In this document: positions 16,870 through 26,155 of the stretch, one piece after another
Position numbering within the stretch: position 1 is the first letter of the stretch
Layout of the letters: every line of letters starts with the position of its first letter
Origin: Daejeonella lutea
Lineage (GTDB): Bacteria; Bacteroidota; Bacteroidia; Sphingobacteriales; Sphingobacteriaceae
Assembly: GCF_900168015.1 (NCBI RefSeq)
Contig: NZ_FUYR01000001.1
Span: forward strand, 1,176,943 to 1,240,942
Direction of reading: 5' to 3'
Length of the DNA stretch: 64,000 bases
The notes under the pieces: generated by a model
The model's database searches: none
What the model saw: only the letters and a program-made list of their open reading frames with translations
What the model was told of the DNA's origin: nothing
Translations under genes and position numbers: made by a program

Positions 16870-19800
16870 ATGAAAAAAATCTCTACTCTTTTTTTACCCA
16901 TCCTGCTATTCATAGCCTTTGCAGCAAATGCTCAGGTTAGGGATATCAGCGGTAAAGTTACCGTAGCGGAAGACGGATCAACTCTTCCAGGGGTGAGCGT
17001 AAGGCTTAAGGGTACAACTGCCGGCGCAACTACAGATGCAAATGGTATGTATCGTATCCAGGTGCCCAATAGCGGCGCAGTATTAGTATTTTCCTTTATC
17101 GGTTTTACACCCAAGGAAGTTACTGTCGGCGGACAATCTGTAGTCAATGTTGCGCTTTCTGCGGATAGTAAAGCACTTGAAGAAGTTGTTGTTACTACCC
17201 AGCTTGGAATTGCAAGGCAATCAAAATCCTTGGGTTATGCTGCACAGGGAGTCAATTCAGAGGAATTGAACGTAAATCGCCAGTCTAACCTATTGAATGC
17301 ACTTCAAGGTAAGGTTGCGGGAGCAACAATCTCAAGTGTAGGTGGCGGTCCGGGTCAAGGTGCTAACATTCGTATACGGGGTATCAACTCCATCGATGCA
17401 TCAGCATCTAACGAACCTTTATACGTAATTGACGGAGTTCAAGTAGATAACTCAACGAACTTATCCGGAGCTGGCTCTGGTGCGAATGTTCGTTCTGTCG
17501 GTAACCGTATCTCGGATATCAACCCTGATGAAATTGAATCCATCAACATCCTTAAAGGAGGTGCAGCAACTGCACTTTACGGACTCCGCGGAGCAAACGG
17601 TGTTGTGGTAATCACTACCAAAAAAGGAACTGGTACAGGTATCCGTACAAACTTCACCAGTACTTACGGATTTGAAAATGTGAACAAGACTCCGGCGGTT
17701 CAAACAGAATACACTGCTGGTATCCTTGGTGTTTATACTCCGATAGGTTTAGGCCCGGCTTGGGGACCAACTATTGCAGAAGCGAAAGCAATCGACCCTA
17801 CACACCCTGACAAATTGTTTGAAAATTACAAAAATGCTTTTGATACTGGCTCTCAGATCAGAAATACACTTTCGTTTACCGGTGGTTCAGAAAATGTGAA
17901 ATTCTTTTCTTCATTGTCGCAATTCCATCATGACGGGATGCTTCCGTTCACAGATTACAAAAATCTGGGAGCACGTCTGAATACTGATATTACAATCAGC
18001 CCGAAATTGAAAGCAGGCGTAAATATGAGTTTTACTAACTCAGGAGGTTATCGTTTTGATGCCGACCGGTTCGGAGAGAGCTTAACATATTATTCTGGCC
18101 GCTGGGATGTACGTGACTACATCACCCCTGAAGGTATCCAAAGATATCGGGGAACGAACAACCCCATATTTGGTGCAGCAACAAACCGTATGAAGGATAA
18201 TGTAAACCGTTATATTGCTGGCGCTAACTTTACCTACACCCCCGCTAGCTGGCTGAACTTTAATTACAGACTAGGGGTTGACACTTATACCGATAACCGC
18301 TTCAGAACCGCTCCTGGAAGGACAGGCTTACCTGGTGAACAAGTATACGACAATGGAGATGGTATCGTTGGAGAATACAATACTGGTTACCGCGCGATAA
18401 ACTCAACTTTCCTCGCTAATGCAAGCACGAAACTTACTTCGGATATTACCGGAACTTTAAGACTAGGTTTTGAACTATATGACAGGAGCCAGAAAAACTC
18501 AGGTATTCTTGGTACAAACCTGAGTATTTATAATGATTTTAGACTGACAAACGCGAAGGTTCTTGATCCTTCGCAAAGCAGAACTGATTATCGTTCGAAC
18601 GGCTTTTTTGGAGAAGCTAACTTTGATTACAAAGATTTCCTTTTCTTGTCACTTACGGGAAGACAGGACATCACTTCGACCCTTTCACCAGAAAACCGCT
18701 CATTCTTCTATCCATCAGCAAGTTTGAGTTATGTATTCTCGGATAATGTCAAGCTCCCTGAATTTATTGGACAAAGTAAACTAAGATTATCGTACGCCAG
18801 AATAGGTAAAGATGCTTCTCCTTACTCAACATCTACAGGTTTCGGAAACTATGGTAGTTTACCTACAGGTACTACCGGTTTAACTATAGCTTCGAATCTT
18901 GGCGATATCAATCTTAAACCAGAGTTTACTGACACATATGAGGCAGGGTTAGAAATGGCTTTCTTCAATAACCGTCTAAGTTTTGATGTTACGTATTATA
19001 ACTCTTTGAGTAAGGATCAAATCACTCGTGCTCAGATCACGTCTGCCACTGGCTATGTGACAGCATCAATTAATGCGGGAAGTATAAGAAACAGGGGTAT
19101 CGAATTAGTTTTGGGTGGAACTCCAATTCAGACTACAAACTTTAGTTGGGATGCCTCACTCAATTTCTCAGCGAACAGAAACAAGGTTATGAGCCTGAAA
19201 GAAGGTTTAACTGAGATCGTTTACGGTGCAGGTACTGGGGGTTACATCAACTCCCCAGTTACTTTTAAGCTGATACCTGGACAACCTTACGGTAACATCT
19301 ACGGTTCTTACTACCTGAGATATTATGGAACTGATAAAGAAGATCCTGTTTATACAGATAAAAATCGTCCTTTACTTATTGGAGCAAATGGGTTCCCTAT
19401 CTCTTCGTTGACAAAACAAAAACTGTTGGGAAACTCACAACCAGACTGGATTGGTGGTTTGACTAATAATTTTACTTACAAACGTCTTACGCTCTCCACC
19501 ATCGTGGATGCTCGCTGGGGATTTGAGAAATTCAACAGGCTTGAAAACTTCAATTCTGCATTCGGAATTGCTGACTATACCAGAAACAGAAGAGAGTTCA
19601 AAGTTTTTGAGGGTCGTTTAGCCGATGGTACGCCAAATACTAAACAAGTTTGGTTAGGCCAGGCAACTGGTCCGGATGGGGTTAACTATGGTGAAGGTTA
19701 TTACAGGTTATATCACAGGTCGTTGTCAGAACCGTTCGTACAAGATGCATCCTGGGTTCGCCTGCGCTCTGCAAGCTTACAATATAACTTACCGACAAGC

Positions 19801-19992
19801 TGGTTGCCGTCGAAAGCTATCCGTAATGCCTCTCTTTCTGTTACAGGAAACAATCTTTGGCTGCACACCGATTACTATGGTTTAGATCCGGAATCACTTT
19901 CAGCTGATAGCGGAAGCAACGTGGATGGTTCTGCGGGTATGACTTATCCTGCTGCGAGAACCTTCTTATTTACTTTAAATGTTGGATTTTAA
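16870..19992 (+). CDS. SusC/RagA-type TonB-dependent outer-membrane transporter
   Basis: The 1040-residue protein starts with a signal peptide (cleavage after NAQ, residue 21). It is followed by a carboxypeptidase-regulatory-like domain (about 24-105), a TonB box region (EEVVVT near 104), a plug (about 115-240) and a 22-strand type barrel. The SusC signature LYGLRGANGVVVITTKKG is present at about residues 236-253. It imports a large nutrient with help from TonB/ExbBD energy and its SusD lid, encoded 11 bp downstream. There is no N-terminal signalling (STN) domain, so it is not itself a transcriptional sensor. The nearby S9 peptidase hints at a peptide rather than glycan substrate. Confidence 0.96.
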   Translation: MKKISTLFLPILLFIAFAANAQVRDISGKVTVAEDGSTLPGVSVRLKGTTAGATTDANGMYRIQVPNSGAVLVFSFIGFTPKEVTVGGQSVVNVALSADSKALEEVVVTTQLGIARQSKSLGYAAQGVNSEELNVNRQSNLLNALQGKVAGATISSVGGGPGQGANIRIRGINSIDASASNEPLYVIDGVQVDNSTNLSGAGSGANVRSVGNRISDINPDEIESINILKGGAATALYGLRGANGVVVITTKKGTGTGIRTNFTSTYGFENVNKTPAVQTEYTAGILGVYTPIGLGPAWGPTIAEAKAIDPTHPDKLFENYKNAFDTGSQIRNTLSFTGGSENVKFFSSLSQFHHDGMLPFTDYKNLGARLNTDITISPKLKAGVNMSFTNSGGYRFDADRFGESLTYYSGRWDVRDYITPEGIQRYRGTNNPIFGAATNRMKDNVNRYIAGANFTYTPASWLNFNYRLGVDTYTDNRFRTAPGRTGLPGEQVYDNGDGIVGEYNTGYRAINSTFLANASTKLTSDITGTLRLGFELYDRSQKNSGILGTNLSIYNDFRLTNAKVLDPSQSRTDYRSNGFFGEANFDYKDFLFLSLTGRQDITSTLSPENRSFFYPSASLSYVFSDNVKLPEFIGQSKLRLSYARIGKDASPYSTSTGFGNYGSLPTGTTGLTIASNLGDINLKPEFTDTYEAGLEMAFFNNRLSFDVTYYNSLSKDQITRAQITSATGYVTASINAGSIRNRGIELVLGGTPIQTTNFSWDASLNFSANRNKVMSLKEGLTEIVYGAGTGGYINSPVTFKLIPGQPYGNIYGSYYLRYYGTDKEDPVYTDKNRPLLIGANGFPISSLTKQKLLGNSQPDWIGGLTNNFTYKRLTLSTIVDARWGFEKFNRLENFNSAFGIADYTRNRREFKVFEGRLADGTPNTKQVWLGQATGPDGVNYGEGYYRLYHRSLSEPFVQDASWVRLRSASLQYNLPTSWLPSKAIRNASLSVTGNNLWLHTDYYGLDPESLSADSGSNVDGSAGMTYPAARTFLFTLNVGF

Positions 19993-20003
19993 TCATAACG
20001 ATA

Positions 20004-21449
20004 ATGCAAAAAATATATAAATACACATTCATACTAGCAACTGCTGCAGCTTTAGTATTTCAAAGTTGCGGTAAGGAATATTTTGACGAATTGAGTGCTA
20101 ATCCCAATCAGGTCAATGTTCCCACGCTACCAGCACTTCTGGCAACTGCCACGAGCAAAGCCGGCTTACGTACCTACGACGCAGGAAGCGTTATTAATCC
20201 ATATGTACAATATACAGCCAACCCAACTGCTGGCGCTGCCAGTGATATTTATGAAACAATAGATTTCACAGGCACCTGGGATGGAATGTATTTCGCTATG
20301 GCCGATATCAACGAGATGAAAAAGCTTGCAATGGCTCAGGGATCAAGTGAGTACCTTGGAGTTGCAAACCTTTTAATCGCTTACCACCTGATCATAGTGA
20401 ACAACTTCTGGGGGGCTGCACCCTTTTCTGAGGCATTCAACCCAAGTAATTTCACTCCCAAATATGATACAGATCAGGAAATCTATGCAACGACAGTCAA
20501 GCTTGTTGATGATGCAATCACAGAGTTGACGAAAACGACTGCTACGGTAAAATTAGCAGCAGGAAGTGATCTTATTCACCAGGGCGACAGAGCGAAATGG
20601 CTAAAGACTGCTTATGCTATCAAAGCCCGCCTTTTAATCAAGACCAGTAAGACACCAACCTTCAACGCAGCGGCGGTTTTAACGGCATTAGGGAATTCTT
20701 ATACTTCAAACGCTGATGATGCTGGAATGGCAACATTTCAAACTCGGAATAACTGGGCAACAGTTTCAAGAAATAATGCCAGTCTTACGTTAGGGGGATG
20801 GTTGTCTGAACAATTCATCGATCATTTGAACGGAACGACTTATGGTTTATTTGACCCAAGACTCCCAAAAATTACGGAAGCAACTACAGTTCCTAATAAT
20901 GCAACCTATCCTAAATGGATCGGAACTGTTAATGGTGCTGGAAACAGAAACAATCCGCCTCATAACAACACAGTGAAAGATGAAAACTACATTTCTTTCC
21001 TTTCGCCGTGGACAAATGATACGGCACCGATCCTGCTGGTTACCTACGCTGAGCTAAAATTCATTGAGGCTGAAGCTGCTTTCGCAACTGACAAGCCAAG
21101 AGCATACGCAGCTTACCTTGCCGGGATTAGAGCTAACATGGATAAACTACAGGTTGCCACTGCCGACCGTGATGCATACGTTGCAGACCCACGGGTTTCT
21201 GTTGGTGCAACGAACTTAACTTTGGCACTAATATTTAAAGAGAAATATGTAGCTACATACCTCAATCCGGAAGCATGGAATGATGCCAGAAGACACAATT
21301 ATGGCTACAAAGATTTCGGGATGCCTTTAAATGCTGTATTACCTACATTCATCAGAAGATTGGATTACCCAATTGGTGAAAGAAGCAAAAATGGGACACA
21401 GGTTCCAGCGGCAACAGTTCGTACTACCAGACTTTGGTGGGATTTATAA
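20004..21449 (+). CDS. SusD/RagB-like outer-membrane lipoprotein
   Basis: The 481-residue lipoprotein has a signal peptide with lipid-acceptor Cys22 (VFQSCGKEYFDELSANPNQ), the usual opening of the SusD-like type 2 group. The body is the tetratricopeptide-like helical fold, with MADINEMKKLA, AYHLIIVNNFWGAAPFSEAF and the YAELKFIEAEAAF helix typical of this group. SusD proteins close over the SusC pore and capture the ligand. The gene follows susC by 11 bp, so they share a transcript that ends at the terminator 21470-21500. No glycan-active enzyme adjoins; the next gene is a peptidase. Confidence 0.95.
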   Translation: MQKIYKYTFILATAAALVFQSCGKEYFDELSANPNQVNVPTLPALLATATSKAGLRTYDAGSVINPYVQYTANPTAGAASDIYETIDFTGTWDGMYFAMADINEMKKLAMAQGSSEYLGVANLLIAYHLIIVNNFWGAAPFSEAFNPSNFTPKYDTDQEIYATTVKLVDDAITELTKTTATVKLAAGSDLIHQGDRAKWLKTAYAIKARLLIKTSKTPTFNAAAVLTALGNSYTSNADDAGMATFQTRNNWATVSRNNASLTLGGWLSEQFIDHLNGTTYGLFDPRLPKITEATTVPNNATYPKWIGTVNGAGNRNNPPHNNTVKDENYISFLSPWTNDTAPILLVTYAELKFIEAEAAFATDKPRAYAAYLAGIRANMDKLQVATADRDAYVADPRVSVGATNLTLALIFKEKYVATYLNPEAWNDARRHNYGYKDFGMPLNAVLPTFIRRLDYPIGERSKNGTQVPAATVRTTRLWWDL

Positions 21450-21469
21450 ACGTGCTATTATAAAATTAC

Positions 21470-21500
21470 AAGCCTCCCGAACTCTCGGGGGGCTTTTTTA
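21470..21500 (+). terminator. strong intrinsic terminator after susD
   Basis: AGCCTCCCGA pairs with TCGGGGGGCT (one G-T wobble) around a 4-nt loop, followed by TTTTT. It ends the susCD transcript, so the S9 peptidase gene probably has its own promoter or depends on readthrough. Confidence 0.9.
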
Positions 21501-21551
21501 TGTACCAGATACTTATATTCGATCTTTTAACATATTCTAAACCTGTTTCTA

Positions 21552-23651
21552 ATGATAAAAAATGCATCGTTCCTGGTGTTACTGTGCTTCAATATTTTAA
21601 GTTCCAAAGTATTCGCACAGACATTTTCCGTTGAATCCGTCCTGGCCTACCCTTTCCCTACTGAGCTTATCAGCAGTCCTTCAGGATCTAAAATTGCCTG
21701 GGCTCTGAATGAGCAGGGACGACGGAATATTTATGTTGCCGAAGCGCCGGAATTCACTCCCAGAAAGATAACTGAGTATAATAAAGATGATGGGCAGGAG
21801 CTCACCAGCTTAAGCATCTCAGCGGATGGAAAATGGGTAATTTATGTCCGCGGCGGCGACCATAGTGGCAGTAACTCTTCAATGCCTGTAAATGCAGCAT
21901 TCGACCCGGTTGCACCAAAAGTACAGATCATGAGCATTCCTTTTGAAGGAGGAAAGACAAACATACTTGCTGAAGCAGACGACCCAATTATCTCACCATC
22001 CAGCGATAAGGTGCTGTTCTCCCGAGGTAGTCAGGTGATGTCTGTTCCTATAAATGGTTCAGCAGGTGCTAAACCCTTATTCTATGCGCGAGGCACGACC
22101 GGCTCCCTCAGCTACTCTCCCGATGGATCTAAAATAGCATTTGTATCGTCCAGGGGCGATCACTCATTTATCGGTATTTATTCCGACGAACAAACACCTA
22201 TCAACTGGATTTTGCCTGCGTTTTCACGGGACAACTCCCCGCGCTGGTCGCCAGACGGCAAAAGCATTGCGTTTGTCAGGATGCCAGGACAGGGTGGAAA
22301 AACAGACTCAATTTTCGCAAGGAGGCATCAGCCCTGGACCATTTGGACCGCCGATATTACAACCGGAAAAGGGAACCCGATCTGGAAAGCACCCGAAACT
22401 CTTGAAGGTTCAGTACCACAGACTCAAGGAGGAACAAACCTGCATTGGGCAGGGGGAAACAGAATTGTTTTTGTTTCTTACCAGGATGGCTGGCCTCACC
22501 TGTATTCTGTAGATGCTAAAGGAGGAAAAGAATTACTGTTAACCCCTGGAAATTTTATGGTTGAACAGATTCGCCTCAGCAATGATGGAAAATGGCTGGT
22601 ATTTGCTGCAAACACTGGACGTGATCCATCAGATATTGATCGACGTCACATTGTTCGGGTTCCTGTTGATAAGCCAGCAATGGAGATCCTTACCCCCGGC
22701 GCCGGCATAGAGGCGTACCCGGTTATAACTGCTGATAATTCTACGATAGCTTTTTTAAGTTCTACTGCGCAGCGTCCTCTATTACCTGCTGTCATGAGTT
22801 TCAATAAAGGACCGGTCAAACTCATTGGCGAGAATCTGATACCATCAAGTTTCCCTACATCACAGCTTGTAACACCAAAACACGTTACTTTCAAAGCACC
22901 TGACGGGCAAACGGTTTACGGTCAGTTATTTGAGCCTAAAAATGCAGGGTCGGGTAAAAGGCCGGCTATAGTCTATGTTCATGGCGGACCACAACGCCAG
23001 ATGGTTTTGGGCTGGCACTTCATGGATTACTATTCCATTGATTATGGTTTGAATCAATATTTAGCCAATCTCGGATTTACGGTTTTATCGGTTAACTACC
23101 GGCTGGGAATAGGCTACGGTTATAAATTTCAGAGGGCTGTCAATGCAGGTGCACAGGGAGCTTCAGAATATCAGGACATTAAAGCCGCAGGAGAGTGGCT
23201 GGCTAAACAACCAAATATCGATGCAACAAAGATCGGCATATATGGGGGATCTTACGGCGGGTATCTGGTGGCGCTCGCCCTCGGTCATGATTCCAAGCTT
23301 TTCGCTGCCGGAGTCGATATCCACGGAGTAAATAACCGTTTCGCCGGATCTGCACAAAGCACCCGCGAGCCCGCGCCTGATGCAGATCTCTATGAGAAAG
23401 CTGTTATTAAGTCTTCGCCGGTTACCTATTTGGATACCTGGACCTCACCTACCCTCATCATCCATGCAGATGACGACAGGAATGTGAACTTCAGCCAGAG
23501 TGTTGACCTTGCACGTCGATTTGAAGACAAGAAGTTTGATTTTGAGTACCTGGCTATCCCGGACGATACCCATCACTGGATGAAATACTCAAATGGAGTG
23601 AAAGTTAGCGAGGTGACAGCGGACTTTTTGAAGAGAAAACTTATGAAATAG
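21552..23651 (+). CDS. secreted S9-family prolyl oligopeptidase-like peptidase
   Basis: The 699-residue protein has a signal peptide (about 1-23, ending VFAQ). A TolB/DPP-type beta-propeller follows (about 30-420, repeated SPDGSKIAF, SPDGKSIAF and SNDGKWLVF blades), then an alpha/beta-hydrolase domain (about 440-699). The catalytic triad can be read: Ser567 in GGSYGGY, Asp642 in HADDDRNV, and His674 or His675 in DDTHHW. Members cleave short peptides, often after proline or at acylated N-termini. Placed beside SusC/SusD, it probably trims imported peptides in the periplasm (inference). The stop codon's last base is also the first base of an inverted heptamer array. Confidence 0.92.
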   Translation: MIKNASFLVLLCFNILSSKVFAQTFSVESVLAYPFPTELISSPSGSKIAWALNEQGRRNIYVAEAPEFTPRKITEYNKDDGQELTSLSISADGKWVIYVRGGDHSGSNSSMPVNAAFDPVAPKVQIMSIPFEGGKTNILAEADDPIISPSSDKVLFSRGSQVMSVPINGSAGAKPLFYARGTTGSLSYSPDGSKIAFVSSRGDHSFIGIYSDEQTPINWILPAFSRDNSPRWSPDGKSIAFVRMPGQGGKTDSIFARRHQPWTIWTADITTGKGNPIWKAPETLEGSVPQTQGGTNLHWAGGNRIVFVSYQDGWPHLYSVDAKGGKELLLTPGNFMVEQIRLSNDGKWLVFAANTGRDPSDIDRRHIVRVPVDKPAMEILTPGAGIEAYPVITADNSTIAFLSSTAQRPLLPAVMSFNKGPVKLIGENLIPSSFPTSQLVTPKHVTFKAPDGQTVYGQLFEPKNAGSGKRPAIVYVHGGPQRQMVLGWHFMDYYSIDYGLNQYLANLGFTVLSVNYRLGIGYGYKFQRAVNAGAQGASEYQDIKAAGEWLAKQPNIDATKIGIYGGSYGGYLVALALGHDSKLFAAGVDIHGVNNRFAGSAQSTREPAPDADLYEKAVIKSSPVTYLDTWTSPTLIIHADDDRNVNFSQSVDLARRFEDKKFDFEYLAIPDDTHHWMKYSNGVKVSEVTADFLKRKLMK

Positions 23652-23710
23652 TTGAGAATGGAGAGTGGAGAATTGACTGAGCAGCATATTCTCCACTCTC
23701 AATTCTCAAC
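23651..23710. repeat. inverted heptamer array between convergent genes
   Basis: Left arm 23651-23673 and right arm 23688-23710 are 23-nt inverted copies with one mismatch and a 14-nt loop. Each arm is a row of 7-nt words (GTTGAGA, ATGGAGA, GTGGAGA on the left). It fills the gap between the S9 peptidase and ispE and would fold into a hairpin on either strand, so a bidirectional terminator is the simplest role. Confidence 0.85.
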
Positions 23711-23713
23711 TTA

Positions 23714-24517
23714 TCAGACCCCATAAAAAACCCTATTCCCCTCCTCCAGCTCCTCCAGTTTTACCGGAGCATTAAATATCCCATATACGGAAGATCCACT
23801 GCCGCTCATCGAAGCATATACCGCCCCTGCATCGTATAATGATTCTTTGATGGACAGTATTTCAGGGAAGTGTTTCATAATACCTGGCTCAAAATCGTTG
23901 GAGATGGAGTCCTTCCATTCAGAAATATTATTTTTGATCAGGTCCTTTAAGCTTTTAGTCGAAGGAGATGGGGATATATCTCTAAACGCCGCTGAAGTAG
24001 GGATGTGGATGTCTGGCATCACCAGAACGAGTTGATAACCGCTCAGGTCTAAACGGACGTTCTCAAATTTGTCGCCTTTTTCAATTGCGTACACTGGCTG
24101 ATTCCGGATAAAGAAAGGACAGTCTGCTCCCAATTGTGACGCATAGTTCTCCATCTTTTCAATACTTAGCCCCAATGTAAATTTTTCGTTCATTAGCTTG
24201 ATGAAAAACGAGGCATCGGCTGAGCCTCCTCCCAGGCCTGCACCAATTGGAATATTTTTATGTAAGTGAATCTTAACCGGCGGGAGTTTTATATCATGTG
24301 ATAACAACTTATAGGCCTTTAGGCAAATATTATCTTCTGGCCGGCCCGGAACGGCTATCCCACTTGAATTAAACGACAGTTCCCGATCTTCCACCACCTC
24401 TAGCACGTCTTTTATCATAACTGGATAAAACACGGTTTCCAAATCGTGATAGCCATCGCTCCTCTTTCTGACGATATTCAGTCCAATATTGATTTTCGCA
24501 TTAGGAAAAGCTATCAT
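23714..24517 (-). CDS. ispE: 4-diphosphocytidyl-2-C-methyl-D-erythritol kinase
   Basis: This 267-residue GHMP kinase phosphorylates CDP-methylerythritol at the 2-OH in the non-mevalonate isoprenoid pathway. It starts MIAFPNAKINIGLNI with the substrate-binding NAKIN motif, has the ATP loop PIGAGLGGGSADA (about residues 90-102) and a C-terminal SGSGSSVYGIF motif. I use the ATG at 24515-24517. A longer frame upstream (to 24808) reads through the repeat region with no family similarity. TATTTTTG -7-like elements on the minus strand at 24546-24553 and 24560-24567 fit this start. It is convergent with the S9 peptidase. Confidence 0.95.
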   Translation of the reverse strand: MIAFPNAKINIGLNIVRKRSDGYHDLETVFYPVMIKDVLEVVEDRELSFNSSGIAVPGRPEDNICLKAYKLLSHDIKLPPVKIHLHKNIPIGAGLGGGSADASFFIKLMNEKFTLGLSIEKMENYASQLGADCPFFIRNQPVYAIEKGDKFENVRLDLSGYQLVLVMPDIHIPTSAAFRDISPSPSTKSLKDLIKNNISEWKDSISNDFEPGIMKHFPEILSIKESLYDAGAVYASMSGSGSSVYGIFNAPVKLEELEEGNRVFYGV

Positions 24518-24604
24518 ATTCTTCACATCCTGATTTAGTTTTGAACAAAAATAGGATGCCAAAAATACATTTATTTTATTTGCAAGAGGAAGAGCGCTTC
24601 GAGC

Positions 24605-24728
24605 TTGCAAGCGACATCTTTTTACCGCAGACGGGGCAAACTGTATGCAAAGATCGCAAAGCTTGAATATTGCCTGATAAGCATTAGCAAGCGTCCGACA
24701 TGTTACTTTGCGCCCTTTGGGATTAAAA
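24605..24728. repeat. GCGCAAAG-type palindromic intergenic repeat
   Basis: In the divergent ispE/thyA gap, GCAAAGATCGCAAAG (24647-24661) faces an inverted relative ACTTTGCGCCCTTTGGG (24705-24721). GAGCTTGCAAGC (24601-24612) is a short palindrome. The same word family occurs at 2100-2230 and 54848-55020. It is non-coding. Confidence 0.6.
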
Positions 24729-24767
24729 CCCGGGTGGTACGCTTTAAAAAACCTGAGACGCCAGTAT

Positions 24768-25562
24768 ATGAAACAATATCTCGATTTAATGCAGCATGTA
24801 CTGGACAACGGTACTCAAAAACACGATCGCACCGGCACCGGAACTATCAGTGTTTTCGGATATCAAATGCGCTTTAATCTTCAGGAAGGATTTCCACTGG
24901 TAACTACCAAAAAAGTTCACCTGAGATCGATCATTCATGAACTAATATGGTTTTTAAAGGGAGAAACTAACATAAAATATTTAAAGGATAATAGGGTTAG
25001 CATTTGGGACGAGTGGGCCGATGAGAATGGTGAGTTAGGTCCTGTTTATGGCTCCCAATGGCGTTCATGGCCTACACCGGATGGCGGACATATTGATCAG
25101 ATCACCGGTATCATAAAACAGATAAAAACCAACCCCGATTCAAGAAGAATTATAGTATCGGCATGGAACGTGGCAGAAATAGAGAACATGGCTCTTCCGC
25201 CATGCCATAGTTTCTTCCAGTTTTATGTCGCTGATGGCAAACTTAGTTGCCAGCTTTACCAACGAAGCGCTGACATATTTCTCGGAGTACCGTTTAATAT
25301 CGCATCTTATGCTTTGCTTACGATGATGGTAGCCCAGGTATGCGATCTGCAACCTGGCGATTTTGTTCATACGCTGGGTGATGCTCATCTGTATAATAAT
25401 CACCTGGATCAAACGAGGCTGCAGTTAAGCCGCGAACCACGCCCGCTTCCGCAAATGAAATTGAACCGGGACGTAAAAGACATTTTCGGGTTTAAGTTCG
25501 AAGACTTTACCCTCGAAAATTACGATCCGCATCCACACATTAAAGGAGCTGTTGCCATATGA
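24768..25562 (+). CDS. thyA: thymidylate synthase
   Basis: The 264-residue enzyme converts dUMP to dTMP with methylene-tetrahydrofolate; its length equals the E. coli protein. Key motifs are HDRTGTGT (phosphate loop), the catalytic cysteine in [29 protein letters not shown], and [12 protein letters not shown]. The start at 24768 ([12 protein letters not shown]) matches the family start; an in-frame ATG at 24708 lies in the upstream repeat. The stop overlaps the folA start by 4 bp (ATGA), so the two are translationally coupled. This fits the metabolic link: ThyA makes dihydrofolate, which FolA recycles. Confidence 0.97.
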   Translation: MKQYLDLMQHVLDNGTQKHDRTGTGTISVFGYQMRFNLQEGFPLVTTKKVHLRSIIHELIWFLKGETNIKYLKDNRVSIWDEWADENGELGPVYGSQWRSWPTPDGGHIDQITGIIKQIKTNPDSRRIIVSAWNVAEIENMALPPCHSFFQFYVADGKLSCQLYQRSADIFLGVPFNIASYALLTMMVAQVCDLQPGDFVHTLGDAHLYNNHLDQTRLQLSREPRPLPQMKLNRDVKDIFGFKFEDFTLENYDPHPHIKGAVAI

Positions 25563-26044
25563 CAATCAGTCTTATTGTTGCTACGGATGAGAATAACGGA
25601 ATAGGGAAAAATAACCAACTGCCCTGGCACCTCCCGGCTGATCTGAAACATTTCAAAACACTTACAACAGGGCATCCCATTATAATGGGCAGAAAGACGT
25701 TCGAGTCTATCGGAAAAGCACTTCCTAACCGTACTAATATTGTAATTACCCGGCAGAATAATTATGCTGCTGAAGGTGCAATTGTTGTGTCTTCGCTGCA
25801 GGATGCTTATGACCTTTGTGATGATGAAATGGAGGCATTTGTTATTGGCGGTGCCCAGATCTTTGAACAAGCATTAACTCAGGCAGACATCTTATATCTG
25901 ACGGTTATACACCATGCGTTTGACGCTGATACATTCTTCCCGCAAATCAACCAATCTCAGTGGCTTAAGGCCGAAAGCAGCACCCACGAGCCCGATGAAA
26001 AGAATATTTATTCTTATACATTTATCAAATATATTAGGGCCTGA
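25559..26044 (+). CDS. folA: dihydrofolate reductase
   Basis: The 161-residue enzyme reduces dihydrofolate with NADPH. It begins [33 protein letters not shown], the full substrate-loop signature. It then has the NADPH-binding [19 protein letters not shown] and a late [13 protein letters not shown] motif. Length and layout are those of chromosomal, trimethoprim-sensitive type enzymes; nothing suggests a resistance variant. The start codon overlaps the thyA stop by 4 bp. Confidence 0.97.
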   Translation: MTISLIVATDENNGIGKNNQLPWHLPADLKHFKTLTTGHPIIMGRKTFESIGKALPNRTNIVITRQNNYAAEGAIVVSSLQDAYDLCDDEMEAFVIGGAQIFEQALTQADILYLTVIHHAFDADTFFPQINQSQWLKAESSTHEPDEKNIYSYTFIKYIRA

Positions 26045-26095
26045 ATTAATACGGATATTTCTGCTTTAAAGAATTTTTAAAAACAAAAATTTAAT

Positions 26096-26103
26096 TAGCT
26101 TTG
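26096..26103 (+). promoter_or_regulatory. candidate -7 element for secDF
   Basis: TAGCTTTG matches TAnnTTTG exactly, 52 bases before the secDF start and after the folA stop. An AT-rich stretch precedes it, but no clear -33 TTTG. Confidence 0.4.
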
Positions 26104-26155
26104 CCGTCTTAACCAAAACAGGCTTAAATCAATATTAGTATACAATTAAAATAAA

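Noticed and set aside
24518-24808. N-terminal extensions of ispE (to 24808) and thyA (from 24708)
   Set aside because: Both extensions run through the intergenic repeat and lie outside the conserved family starts.
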